Shown: positions 19,804 to 27,834 of the stretch, one piece after another
How positions within the stretch are numbered: the first letter of the stretch is position 1
How the letters are laid out: each line of letters opens with the position of its first letter
Source of the DNA: Streptomyces erythrochromogenes
Lineage (GTDB): Bacteria > Actinomycetota > Actinomycetes > Streptomycetales > Streptomycetaceae
Reading direction: 5' to 3'
DNA: 64,000 nucleotides
NCBI RefSeq assembly: GCF_036170895.1
Contig: NZ_CP108036.1
Coordinates: 5,759,501-5,823,500 of the forward strand
Translations under genes and position numbers: made by a program
Notes under the pieces: generated by a model
Databases searched by the model: none
The model's input: only the letters and a program-made list of their open reading frames with translations
What the model was told of the DNA's origin: nothing

Positions 19804-20178
19804 TCAGGTCCGCAGCACCTGGAGAACATGCAGGTCAGGGGCGCGCGCCAGCGCCTCGGGCGCCCGGACCAGACCCGCCGCCGTCGCGTGCGCGGCGGCC
19901 TGCGGACCACTGCCCGGCACGGTCACGGCGGGCGGCGGCACGGGCAGCACGGCCGGGGTCACGTGCGCGAGGGGAGAGCAGCCGGGCAGGTCGTACGGGG
20001 ACGCGCAGACGGCGTGCGCCGTGCCGTGCGCCAGCGCCTCGGAGGCGGAGTGCGGCTCACCCGGGCGCGCGCAGAGGAACAGCGCGCCGGCCAGCACTCC
20101 GAGGACCGTCAGCAGGACGGCACGCCGGAGCGCGGAACGTCCGTGACGCCCCCGCTGCGTGTACTCCCGGCCCCCCAT
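19804..20178 (-). CDS. Secreted His/Pro-rich protein of unknown function (124 residues)
   Basis: A basic N-terminus and one hydrophobic segment (RRAVLLTVLGVLAGALFLC), then GEPHSASEALAHGTAHAVC, a Cys pair (HAVCASPYDLPGC), a Pro/Val stretch and a C-terminus DLHVLQVLRT. It is 55 bases upstream of the DUF3105 gene on the same strand, probably in the same operon. It resembles the 124-residue protein next to the multicopper oxidase in length, layout and C-terminal pattern, so the two may be paralogues. No known domain is recognised. Confidence 0.7.
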   Translation of the reverse strand: MGGREYTQRGRHGRSALRRAVLLTVLGVLAGALFLCARPGEPHSASEALAHGTAHAVCASPYDLPGCSPLAHVTPAVLPVPPPAVTVPGSGPQAAAHATAAGLVRAPEALARAPDLHVLQVLRT

Positions 20179-20247
20179 GGGCGCAGATGGTAATGCTCAT
20201 GACCGGGCCGAGGTCAGTGCGGGGGTGCCACGACCTTTCGCGGGTGC

Positions 20248-20263
20248 GTAATGTGGCGGAAAC
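20248..20263 (+). promoter_or_regulatory. GlnR-like box upstream of glnA2
   Basis: GTAAT (20248-20252), six bases, then GAAAC (20259-20263) matches the a-site/b-site form GTnAC-n6-GAAAC of actinomycete GlnR boxes with one mismatch. A second GTAAT lies at 20190 followed six bases later by GACCG. The box is about 90 bases before the glnA2 ATG. Regulation by GlnR is inferred from the motif only. Confidence 0.5.
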
Positions 20264-20350
20264 CACCACTGGCGATACTGAGCCGGCCCGAGTGCGCCGC
20301 GACCGGTCAGGCGGTGGTGCACAGGCCGTCTGAACTGCGAGGATGAAGGC

Positions 20351-21712
20351 ATGGACAAGCAGCAGGAATTCGTCCTCCGGACGCTTGAGGAGCGCGACAT
20401 CCGCTTCGTGCGCCTGTGGTTCACCGACGTACTGGGCTTCCTCAAGTCCGTCGCGGTCGCCCCCGCGGAGCTGGAGCAGGCCTTCGACGAGGGCATCGGC
20501 TTCGACGGCTCCGCCATCGAGGGCTTCGCACGGGTCTACGAGTCCGACATGATCGCCAAGCCGGATCCGGGCACGTTCCAGATACTGCCGTGGCGCGCCG
20601 AGGCCCCCGGGACCGCCCGGATGTTCTGCGACATCCTCATGCCGGACGGCTCCCCGTCCTTCGCGGACCCGCGCTACGTCCTCAAGCGCATCCTCGCCAA
20701 GACCTCCGACCTGGGCTTCACCTTCTACACCCACCCGGAGATCGAGTTCTTCCTGCTGAAGGACAAGCCGCTGGACGGCACCCGCCCGGTCCCGGCCGAC
20801 AACTCCGGCTACTTCGACCACACCCCGCAGAACGTGGGCATGGACTTCCGCCGCCAGGCGATCACCATGCTCGAATCGATGGGCATCTCGGTGGAGTTCA
20901 GCCACCACGAGGGCGCCCCGGGGCAGCAGGAGATCGACCTGCGCTACGCCGACGCCCTCTCGACGGCCGACAACATCATGACCTTCCGCCTGGTCATGAA
21001 GCAGGTCGCGCTGGAGCAGGGCGTCCAGGCCACCTTCATGCCGAAGCCGTTCTCGGAGTACCCGGGCTCGGGCATGCACACCCACCTCTCCCTCTTCGAG
21101 GGCGACCGCAACGCCTTCTACGAGTCGGGCGCCGAGTACCAGCTCTCGAAGGTGGGCCGCTCCTTCATCGCGGGCCTGCTGCGGCACGCCGCCGAGACGG
21201 CCGCGGTCACCAACCAGTGGGTCAATTCCTACAAGCGCATCTGGGGCGGCTCCTCGCGCAGCGCCGGCGCGGGCGGCGAGGCCCCCTCGTACATCTGCTG
21301 GGGCCACAACAACCGCTCGGCCCTGATCCGCGTCCCGATGTACAAGCCGGGCAAGACGGGCTCCTCCCGCGTCGAGGTCCGCTCGATCGACTCGGGCGCC
21401 AACCCGTACCTCACGTACGCGGTCCTCCTGGCGGCCGGCCTCAAGGGCATCGAGGAGGGCTACGAACTCCCGGCGGGCGCCGACGACGACGTCTGGGCCC
21501 TCTCCGACGCCGAACGCCGCGCGATGGGCATCGAACCCCTCCCGCAGAACCTCGGCGAGGCCATCTCCCTGATGGAACGCAGCGAACTGGTCGCCGAAAC
21601 CCTCGGCGAGCACGTCTTCGACTTCTTCCTCCGCAACAAGAAGCAGGAGTGGGAGGAGTACCGCTCGGAGGTCACGGCCTTCGAACTCCGCAAGAACCTC
21701 CCGGTGCTGTAA
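20351..21712 (+). CDS. glnA2: Glutamine synthetase-like protein, GlnA2 type
   Basis: A 453-residue type I glutamine-synthetase-fold enzyme with beta-grasp GFDGSAIEGFARV, the Mg-site segment FYTHPEIEFFL, ATP-binding PGSGMHTHLSLF and the C-terminal catalytic region. The usual adenylylation motif with Tyr (NLYDLP) is absent; that position reads DDDVWALSDAER, with Trp382 where Tyr would lie, so GlnE should not control it. In Streptomyces coelicolor, GlnA2 has been described as a gamma-glutamylpolyamine synthetase rather than a housekeeping enzyme. The assignment rests on resemblance and on the nearby glnE, so it is probable rather than proven. A terminator follows. Confidence 0.88.
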   Translation: MDKQQEFVLRTLEERDIRFVRLWFTDVLGFLKSVAVAPAELEQAFDEGIGFDGSAIEGFARVYESDMIAKPDPGTFQILPWRAEAPGTARMFCDILMPDGSPSFADPRYVLKRILAKTSDLGFTFYTHPEIEFFLLKDKPLDGTRPVPADNSGYFDHTPQNVGMDFRRQAITMLESMGISVEFSHHEGAPGQQEIDLRYADALSTADNIMTFRLVMKQVALEQGVQATFMPKPFSEYPGSGMHTHLSLFEGDRNAFYESGAEYQLSKVGRSFIAGLLRHAAETAAVTNQWVNSYKRIWGGSSRSAGAGGEAPSYICWGHNNRSALIRVPMYKPGKTGSSRVEVRSIDSGANPYLTYAVLLAAGLKGIEEGYELPAGADDDVWALSDAERRAMGIEPLPQNLGEAISLMERSELVAETLGEHVFDFFLRNKKQEWEEYRSEVTAFELRKNLPVL

Positions 21713-21738
21713 CCGCAGGTCAGCGGCTATATCCCAGT

Positions 21739-21789
21739 CACACGGCACCCCGGGCCGGCGGCACTCAGCCGCCGGCCCGGAGCCGTGTG
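21739..21789 (+). terminator. Strong hairpin terminator after glnA2
   Basis: A perfect 13-bp stem (CCGGGCCGGCGGC / GCCGCCGGCCCGG) with loop ACTCA, extended by outer arms CACACGGC and GCCGTGTG. It starts 27 bases after the glnA2 stop. Confidence 0.92.
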
Positions 21790-21905
21790 CCCGTTGCGGG
21801 ATCTCGGGCTCTTCGCTCCCCCCACCGGATGCCGGGCGACCGGCTTTGCTCGCCTATGGTTTCGGAGTCGATCATGAGACGGTGAGCAGCGAGGGGGGCG
21901 CGAAC

Positions 21906-22541
21906 GTGCGCGGATGGAAGGGCGCAGTGGGGGCCGTGGGGCTGGCCCTGCTGCTTGCGGGGTGCGGCGGTGACGCATCGGAGCCGGAGTCGGAGCTGCT
22001 CGGCAAGGACACCGGGATCCGGTACGACAAGTCCCAGGTGCCCACGGTCCAGAACATGACCTGTGACCGGAAGCGGGGCTCGATCCGGTACGGGCTCAAC
22101 GCCCACAAGGACGAGTCCCTGCCCGCGTACAAGGGGGAGAAGGACTCCGAGGACTACGTCTGCCACGGCCCGGACCGGATCAGTCTCGCCATCGAGAACC
22201 GGACGGTCGCGGTACCGCACATCGCAGCCGAGTACGACCTCTACGGGGCCGTTCCGGATCCGCTCAAGACCGTCAAGACCGTGTACGGCGAATCCCTGGC
22301 GGGGGACGACGAGCGCACCCTGGTCGGCGAGGCGGAGACGGTCACCACCAAGACGGCCGCGATCACCTGCCAGAAGAACGTCTGGAAGACCTTTCCCATG
22401 ACCACCTGCCTGTGGGCGAACCACGGCGCGGTCGGCGCGGTCGACTTCTTCCCGCCTGCGGGCCGGCACCCCGAGATTGCGGAAGCAGTCGCCCGGACCA
22501 AGGAACTCATCGCGACCGGCCTGGTCGCCTCCCCGCGCTGA
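21906..22541 (+). CDS. Putative lipoprotein, unknown function
   Basis: A 211-residue protein starting at GTG 21906 with AGGGGGG upstream. It has a type II signal peptide with lipobox LLAGC (Cys20), so it should be lipid-anchored outside the membrane. The mature part is mixed alpha/beta in composition with four spaced Cys (MTCDRKRG, YVCHGPDR, ITCQKNVW and TTCLW). No family is recognised. Its start is downstream of the glnA2 terminator, so it has its own promoter. Convergent with the small gene at 22585. Confidence 0.8.
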   Translation: MRGWKGAVGAVGLALLLAGCGGDASEPESELLGKDTGIRYDKSQVPTVQNMTCDRKRGSIRYGLNAHKDESLPAYKGEKDSEDYVCHGPDRISLAIENRTVAVPHIAAEYDLYGAVPDPLKTVKTVYGESLAGDDERTLVGEAETVTTKTAAITCQKNVWKTFPMTTCLWANHGAVGAVDFFPPAGRHPEIAEAVARTKELIATGLVASPR

Positions 22542-22584
22542 CCTCGGCCGGACGACGCACCGGGCGTCCGGAGTCGGTTGCTGC

Positions 22585-22803
22585 TCAGTCGGTGGCGCGG
22601 GGCGACAGCACCGTGGATGCGGTGGCGTGGTCCGCGCAGGCGGCCCACCAGCTGTCGCCCACGGCGGAGCTGACCCGCACGCTCCAGACCGCGGGGTGGG
22701 AGCACGGGGCGGCCCAGGTGCACTCGCCCCGCGCGGAAGCGGTGCCGGCCCCGTGGTTGTCCGCCGCCCACTCGCACTTCTCTCGGAGTTCCATGGGCGC
22801 CAT
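22585..22803 (-). CDS. Small Cys/Trp-rich protein
   Basis: A 72-residue protein with regularly spaced Cys, His and Trp (KCEWAADN, GECTWAAPCSHPAVW and SWWAACADH), suggesting a compact zinc- or disulfide-stabilised fold. It lacks a signal peptide. It begins 25 bases after the stop of the 205-residue gene upstream on the same strand and may share its transcript. In-frame ATGs lie at 22803 and 22794. No family is recognised; a real gene is favoured by non-random residue spacing and third-position G/C. Confidence 0.55.
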   Translation of the reverse strand: MAPMELREKCEWAADNHGAGTASARGECTWAAPCSHPAVWSVRVSSAVGDSWWAACADHATASTVLSPRATD

Positions 22804-22827
22804 TGAAGCGGAATCGCGCCCTGGTGT

Positions 22828-23445
22828 TCAGCGCATCCAGAAGAAGATGGTGTCCTCGGTCCGGCCCGCCTGCTTCGTCCGCTCCCACTCATCGGCCTCG
22901 GCCCGCATGGGGTTCAGCAGGACCTGTGCCGTCTCGCGGACTTCGGGGTCGAGGCGGTCCAGGACCGCCTCGTACGCCCGGACGAGTTCTGCTGCGCGGG
23001 AGGCCGGGAAGGTGCTCATGGACGGGAGGGCGTCGCCCGGGTGCGGGAGGCGGATCGGCGGGCCCGCGAACAGGAGTGCGGCGGGTGCCAGGTCGGCCGG
23101 GACCCCGTGGCTGGTCATCTCCTCGTCGACGGTGTGGAACCAGGAGGGCCGCCGCCAGTAGCCCAGGTCGTAGGTGTCGGAGAAGTTCACCGCCACCAGT
23201 GCCTGGAAGGCGTACCTGTATCCGGGCTCCATGTCCGCGCTGGGGCTGCCGGCCAGCAGTTCCTCCAGGGCCTGGACGACCGGCACGTCCAGCGTGATGC
23301 CCTGGTCTTCGAGGCGGGCGTCGATCTGCGCGCACCGCTCCCGTGCGACGCCGAGGACGCGGTCCTGTTCGGGCGTCCGCTCCACCGCCGTCAGCAGCCG
23401 GATCACGTCCCGCATGTCGCCGGTGCTCATCTCCAGGTTCCCCAT
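22828..23445 (-). CDS. Uncharacterised helical protein (205 residues)
   Basis: A soluble, acidic, largely helical protein with no signal peptide or membrane segment. Notable segments are TAVERTPEQDRVLGVARERC, DTYDLGYWRRPSWFHTVDEE and a C-terminal VLLNPMRAEADEWERTK. The Trp/Phe-rich middle looks like a conserved core of a streptomycete family I cannot name. GGGATGGGGCC precedes ATG 23445 rather than a clean ribosome-binding site. It is divergent from the N-acetyltransferase gene. Confidence 0.72.
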   Translation of the reverse strand: MGNLEMSTGDMRDVIRLLTAVERTPEQDRVLGVARERCAQIDARLEDQGITLDVPVVQALEELLAGSPSADMEPGYRYAFQALVAVNFSDTYDLGYWRRPSWFHTVDEEMTSHGVPADLAPAALLFAGPPIRLPHPGDALPSMSTFPASRAAELVRAYEAVLDRLDPEVRETAQVLLNPMRAEADEWERTKQAGRTEDTIFFWMR

Positions 23446-23552
23446 GGCCCCATCCCTCCGTAAGTCGACAGGAGTTCATGATCGTTGATTCGGGCGGGGA
23501 CTAGGACCAATGGCGCATGGCGCCGAAGGGGGCGGGTGGGGAGAGTGGGGGG

Positions 23553-24350
23553 ATGGAACCTCTCGACGACGCCCGTACCGATGCCTACCTGCGCCGCCTG
23601 GGGGCGGTGCGGCCCGAGCGGGCCACCGGCGGCTCGCTGCGCGAGCTGCACCTGCTCCATCTGCGGACCGTGCCGTTCGAGAACCTGGCGATCCACCTCG
23701 GCGAGGAGATCGCGCTCACCCGCGACGCCCTCTTCGACAAGATCGTGACCGCCGGGCGCGGTGGCATCTGCTACGAACTGAACGGCGGGTTCGCCGAGTT
23801 GCTGGGCACCCTCGGGCACCGGGTGGAGCTCCTCCAGGCGCGGGTGTACGGCAAGGACGGCGGGCCGGGGATCCCGTACGACCATCTCGCGCTGCGCGTC
23901 GACGGGCGCTGGCTCGCCGACGTGGGCTTCGGCGAGCACAGCACGTACCCCCTCGACCTGGACGAGACGGGCGAACAGAAGGATCCCGGCGGGGTGTTCC
24001 TCGTCAGGGCGGCCGGGGACGGTACGGAAGGCGACCTCGACGTACTGCGCGACGGCGTGCCCGCGTACCGGCTGGAGACCCGCCCCCGGGCGCTCGCCGA
24101 CTTCCGGACCGGTGCCTGGTGGCACAGCACCAGCCCCGAGTCCGGCTTCACCAGGGGCCCGGTCTGCTCCCGGATCACCGAGGACGGCGGCCGGATCACC
24201 CTGCGGGACCGCACCCTCATCGCCACCTCGGCGGACGGCGACCGTACGGAGGAGGAGCTGGCGACCGACGACGAGGTGCGGGCGGCCTACCGCGGCGAGT
24301 TCGGCATCGTGCTCGACCGGCTGCCCGTGGCGCTCCACCCCCGGCCCTAG
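23553..24350 (+). CDS. Arylamine N-acetyltransferase
   Basis: A 265-residue NAT-fold enzyme transferring acetyl from acetyl-CoA to arylamines or related amines. The catalytic triad is in place: Cys73 in RGGICYELNG, His111 in YDHLALRVDG and Asp123 in LADVGFGEHS; VPFENLAIHLG is another family block. I chose ATG 23553 because it has a G-rich ribosome-binding site and the fold begins there; an upstream ATG at 23517 adds 12 low-complexity residues. In actinomycetes some homologues close amide bonds in ansamycins, but no biosynthetic cluster is nearby, so a xenobiotic or general role is more likely. Confidence 0.93.
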   Translation: MEPLDDARTDAYLRRLGAVRPERATGGSLRELHLLHLRTVPFENLAIHLGEEIALTRDALFDKIVTAGRGGICYELNGGFAELLGTLGHRVELLQARVYGKDGGPGIPYDHLALRVDGRWLADVGFGEHSTYPLDLDETGEQKDPGGVFLVRAAGDGTEGDLDVLRDGVPAYRLETRPRALADFRTGAWWHSTSPESGFTRGPVCSRITEDGGRITLRDRTLIATSADGDRTEEELATDDEVRAAYRGEFGIVLDRLPVALHPRP

Positions 24351-24512
24351 CGGCGTGTACAGGGGGGCGTGCAGGGGGGCGCGCGTTGTCGAAACGATAC
24401 GGCCGCGGGCATTGGAGTGAACTGCCGTTCCCGGCGGTGCCCCCGAGCTGTTGGACCGGCCGACGCGCACATTCACCAGCGCGTCGTCGTTCCACAGATC
24501 CTTAGGGGAGTC

Positions 24513-24767
24513 ATGCGTATTCGTTCTGCTGTCACCGCGTCCGTCCTGGCCGCCGGCATCCTGCTGGGCGGGGCCGGTGCCGCTCTGGCCAACGACGGGG
24601 TCGACATCGACTACTTCTCCGGCGGTCGCGCTGGCTACTCGTCGAACTGCTCCTCGCTCGCCGCGGTGCCCGCCAGCCGCCCGGCGTTCACGGGCCCGAT
24701 CTACACCTCGACCTGTGTCGCGGACGGCGAGCAGGAGTGGGCGAAGGGTCACCACCTGGGCGCCTGA
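24513..24767 (+). CDS. Small secreted protein (84 residues)
   Basis: A clear Sec signal peptide (MRIRSAVTASVLAAGILLGG, cleavage near ALA-ND) and a mature part of about 57 residues with two Cys (SSNCSSLA and TSTCVADG) that probably form a disulfide. TAGGGGAG stands just before ATG 24513. No family is recognised; the residue pattern is that of small secreted streptomycete proteins expressed from their own promoters. A strong hairpin follows 17 bases after the stop. Confidence 0.75.
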   Translation: MRIRSAVTASVLAAGILLGGAGAALANDGVDIDYFSGGRAGYSSNCSSLAAVPASRPAFTGPIYTSTCVADGEQEWAKGHHLGA

Positions 24768-24783
24768 CCCCGGCGGCCCGCGT

Positions 24784-24822
24784 CGCGGGGGCGGACCGAC
24801 ACCCACGTCGGCCGCCCCCGCG
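24784..24822 (+). terminator. Hairpin terminator after the small secreted protein
   Basis: CGCGGGGGCGG and CCGCCCCCGCG pair over 11 bp, continued by CCGAC/GTCGG around an ACCCAC loop. Confidence 0.85.
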
Positions 24823-24931
24823 GCGTGCGCAAACCTTTGGGGAGAACTTTGCCCGGTACGTCGCATGGGACCCGCCCGGCGCGTGCAGGCGAACTGGTGG
24901 AACCCGTACCGCGCAGCCCGAGGACCCCTGC

Positions 24932-25594
24932 ATGGCCGTACACGCCGTTCGTCCGCTCACCCGGGCGATCCCAGCCCCCGAGCACGTCTGGTACGCCTCC
25001 TACGGCTCCAACATGCACATGGACCGCCTCGCCGCGTACATCTCCGGCGGCGCCCCGCCGGGGGCGACGCACGCCCACCCGGGCTGCCGCGACCGGCGGG
25101 CGCCCGAGCGCTCGGTCCCGGTCGAGCTCGACGGCCGGCTGTACTTCGCCACCGAGTCCCTGGTGTGGACCGGCGGACGGGGCTACTACGACCCCACCGC
25201 CCCCGGCCGGCTCCGCGGGCGGGCACACCTGGTGACCGCCGGCCAGCTGTCCGACATCGCCGCGCAGGAGATGGCCCGGGAACCCGGTGCGGACCTCGAC
25301 CTCACGACCGTCCTGCGGGACGGCAGCCACGCCCTCGGCCCCGGCCGGTACGAGACCCTCGTCTGCCCGGGCACGATCGACGGGATCCCCGTGGTGACCT
25401 TCACCGCTCCGTGGACCCTCCGCGACGTCGAACTGCGCACCCCGGCCGCCGCCTACCTGCGCCACCTGGCCGCCGGCCTCCAGGACTGCGGCCCCTGGAC
25501 GCGACAGGACACCGCCGAATACCTCTCCACCTGCCCCGGCGCCGCCGGCACCTGGACCGCCGACCGCATCCACGCCCTCCTGGCCACCCCCTAG
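24932..25594 (+). CDS. Gamma-glutamylcyclotransferase-fold protein
   Basis: A 220-residue protein with HVWYASYGSNMHMDRLAAYI near residue 20, the YxSYGSN phosphate-binding-type motif of GGCT-like proteins, followed by the barrel strands (LYFATESLVWTG and GRAHLVTAGQLSDIAAQEM). The family includes gamma-glutamyl cyclotransferases and amine cyclotransferases; the exact substrate is not clear. I chose ATG 24932 with GAGG upstream, because the longer frame upstream crosses the preceding terminator. Its stop is 3 bases from the stop of the convergent PIG-L gene. Confidence 0.82.
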   Translation: MAVHAVRPLTRAIPAPEHVWYASYGSNMHMDRLAAYISGGAPPGATHAHPGCRDRRAPERSVPVELDGRLYFATESLVWTGGRGYYDPTAPGRLRGRAHLVTAGQLSDIAAQEMAREPGADLDLTTVLRDGSHALGPGRYETLVCPGTIDGIPVVTFTAPWTLRDVELRTPAAAYLRHLAAGLQDCGPWTRQDTAEYLSTCPGAAGTWTADRIHALLATP

Positions 25595-25597
25595 GCG

Positions 25598-27658
25598 TCA
25601 GCGGACCGCGCGGTGCCAGGCGGGGCGGGTGGGGGTGGACGGGATGGTGAAGGTGTGGAGTTCGGCGTCCAGGCCGAGGACCGTCGTGGTCGTCGTGCCG
25701 CCCGGCTCCAGGACGGCCGCCGGGGCGCCCGCGAAGAGCATGCGGGATTCCGCCCAGGCCGGGGGGCCGCCGAGGCCGGAGGTGCTGACCGTGCCGCTGT
25801 CCGCGCGGCCCGCCACGTGGCGGCCCGCGGCGCCGACCGCGCCGTAGCCGGCCCGCCCGCCCGCCTCCGTGACGGAGGAGACCTGGGGTTTGGTCGCGGG
25901 CCCCGCCGTGACCACGGCGGTGCGCACCACCCCCGAGTCGGGCCGCCGGAAGTACAGGCGGACGCCCGGGCCGTCCGGGGAGGCCGTCAGTGGGACCGTC
26001 GTGGCCGGCAGGCCCGTCGGCGAGGGCCCGCGCAGCGGGCCGTCCGCGCCCGCCTGGGTCCACGCCAGCACCGAGGTCGTGGTCGTCGCGTACACGTGCC
26101 GCCGCCCGGCGGTGTCGACCGCCGTGACCGGGTCGCTCTGCAGGTCCTCGCCGCCGAGGCGCTGCCAGGGGGAGAAGCCGCCGTCCGGCTGCTGGGCGAC
26201 GGCGCGCAGGGTGCGGCGGGAGTCGCGGAGGTAGACCGTGAGGAGGCCCCGCGCGTCCACCGCGGCCGCGGGGGCGCTGATCGCCGAGGTGCCGTCGTCG
26301 TCGCCCTTCTCGGGGGTGCCGAGCGACTGCCACGCGCCGAACGTCCCGTCGGGCGAGACCTGGACGGCGTACACGACCTCGCGCCGGTAGTCGGAGGGAG
26401 CGGGGCCGAGGACGGTGCGGGTGGCGAGGACGGCGACGCGGCCGTCGGGCAGCCGGGCGGCGGTCGCCCCCGGGTCGATGCCCGTGCCCGCGAGGAAGAC
26501 CGGCTTCTCCCAGACCCCGCCGGCATCGCGCCGCCAGTACGCCATGCGGCCGTCCAGCACGGTGAAGGCCCAGAGGGTGCCCGGTGCCCCCTCCGTCAGC
26601 CACGACGCGTTGTCGGCGCGGGTGTAGCGCAGCGACTGGGCCCAGTTGCGCCCGGTCGGGTTGCCCGCGACCTTGCGGTCGCCGCAGCCCGAGGGGCTTC
26701 CGCAGTGGTCCTGGTGGTCCTGCCAGGCGTAGGTCCGCAGGTAGTCGGTCTTCGTCTCGGCCGTCTGCGGGTCCAGCGAGTGCGGGAGCGTGCTGTTGTG
26801 GTAGCCGAGGTAGCTCTGGACCGAGAAGTGCGGGCGCCGCTGGACCTGTTCGGCGTAGGCGGTGGTGGCGGCCTGCACGAAGCGGGCGCCGTACATGTGG
26901 TCCTGGTGGTCGGTGAAGCGGCCGGTCTCCCCGTACCGGCCGGGCGTCGGGTCCTGCATCCGTATCGTCGTGGGCCGGTACTGCTCCAGGACCCCCGCTA
27001 TCGCCTGTATCAGCTGGTCCTTCGTGTACGAGAAGCCCTGCTTGACCGGGGTCCCGGAGGTCAGCTGGGACTCCAGCGCGGGTATCCGGCCGTTCCACAG
27101 GCCGCGCAGGCTCTCGGGGGTGTCCTGGCCGGTGCTGCGGGCCTCGCGCAGCATCAGCCACACCAGGTTGACCTGCGGTTTGGCTATGAGCACGTCGACT
27201 TCGGCGCGGCCCCCGCCGGCCGTGGGCACGACCGTACGCCGCCACGCGCTGGTGCGGTCGCCGGTGGCCATCTGGGCGTAGGCGGAGCGGATGCCGTTCT
27301 GCCGGGCCTCCGCGTAGTGGGCGCGGTCGGCGGGCTGTTCGGGATCCCTGGCCGCGTCGCCGTGCGCCTCGTTGCGGCCGTCGGACTCGCCCGAGGTGAG
27401 GTAGGCCGTGGTGACCTGGGTGCCGGAGCGCAGGGAGCGGCTGAGGTCGGGGTTCATGAAGAACAGGTCGTCGTCGGGGTGCGCGACGACCTGGACGACC
27501 GAGCCGGTGGTGACGCTCGCGGGCAGGACGACGGTCGGGTTCTTCCCCGGGGTGGCCCCGGCGGAGGTCTGCTGGCCGGAGGCCACGGAGAGTACGCCGG
27601 TGGTGCCGGCTGTCAGCACGGTGAGCAGGGCCGCGAAGCGGCGACGGGTCAACGGCAT
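25598..27658 (-). CDS. Secreted PIG-L family deacetylase with beta-propeller-like C-terminus
   Basis: A 686-residue protein with a Tat-type signal (MPLTRRRFAALL), then a PIG-L/LmbE domain (about 50-330) with metal motif VVAHPDDDLFF (His60, Asp62, Asp63) and the distal DHQDHMYG. The C-terminal half (about 340-686) is a set of repeated beta segments (WAFTVLDGRMAYWRR, GTFGAWQSLGTP, GFSPWQRLGGE and VRLYFRRPD), like a sugar-binding propeller. PIG-L enzymes remove N-acetyl groups from GlcNAc-type sugars, so a cell-wall or environmental glycan is a plausible substrate. It is a close paralogue of the next gene upstream. Confidence 0.9.
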   Translation of the reverse strand: MPLTRRRFAALLTVLTAGTTGVLSVASGQQTSAGATPGKNPTVVLPASVTTGSVVQVVAHPDDDLFFMNPDLSRSLRSGTQVTTAYLTSGESDGRNEAHGDAARDPEQPADRAHYAEARQNGIRSAYAQMATGDRTSAWRRTVVPTAGGGRAEVDVLIAKPQVNLVWLMLREARSTGQDTPESLRGLWNGRIPALESQLTSGTPVKQGFSYTKDQLIQAIAGVLEQYRPTTIRMQDPTPGRYGETGRFTDHQDHMYGARFVQAATTAYAEQVQRRPHFSVQSYLGYHNSTLPHSLDPQTAETKTDYLRTYAWQDHQDHCGSPSGCGDRKVAGNPTGRNWAQSLRYTRADNASWLTEGAPGTLWAFTVLDGRMAYWRRDAGGVWEKPVFLAGTGIDPGATAARLPDGRVAVLATRTVLGPAPSDYRREVVYAVQVSPDGTFGAWQSLGTPEKGDDDGTSAISAPAAAVDARGLLTVYLRDSRRTLRAVAQQPDGGFSPWQRLGGEDLQSDPVTAVDTAGRRHVYATTTTSVLAWTQAGADGPLRGPSPTGLPATTVPLTASPDGPGVRLYFRRPDSGVVRTAVVTAGPATKPQVSSVTEAGGRAGYGAVGAAGRHVAGRADSGTVSTSGLGGPPAWAESRMLFAGAPAAVLEPGGTTTTTVLGLDAELHTFTIPSTPTRPAWHRAVR

Positions 27659-27693
27659 CGGGCACGCCTTGGGTTCGTTCCGGGCAGGAGAAA

Positions 27694-27707
27694 TGACTGA
27701 GCAGTCA
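27694..27707 (-). promoter_or_regulatory. 14-bp perfect palindrome upstream of the PIG-L gene
   Basis: TGACTGAGCAGTCA lies 36-49 bases before the PIG-L start. A perfect palindrome of this size at this position is typical of a TetR- or GntR-type operator; the regulator is unknown. Confidence 0.45.
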
Positions 27708-27834
27708 AAGAGAGGCCGAATGGGCGAACTTGGTTCACCGAAGCGGCCGATGACTCCTGGCTTCCGGAGAAGACCGGGTAAGTGCCGCCAAAGCGGAGGT
27801 GGTTCGTCCGCTCCGGGCGTCCGGAGCACCCGCC

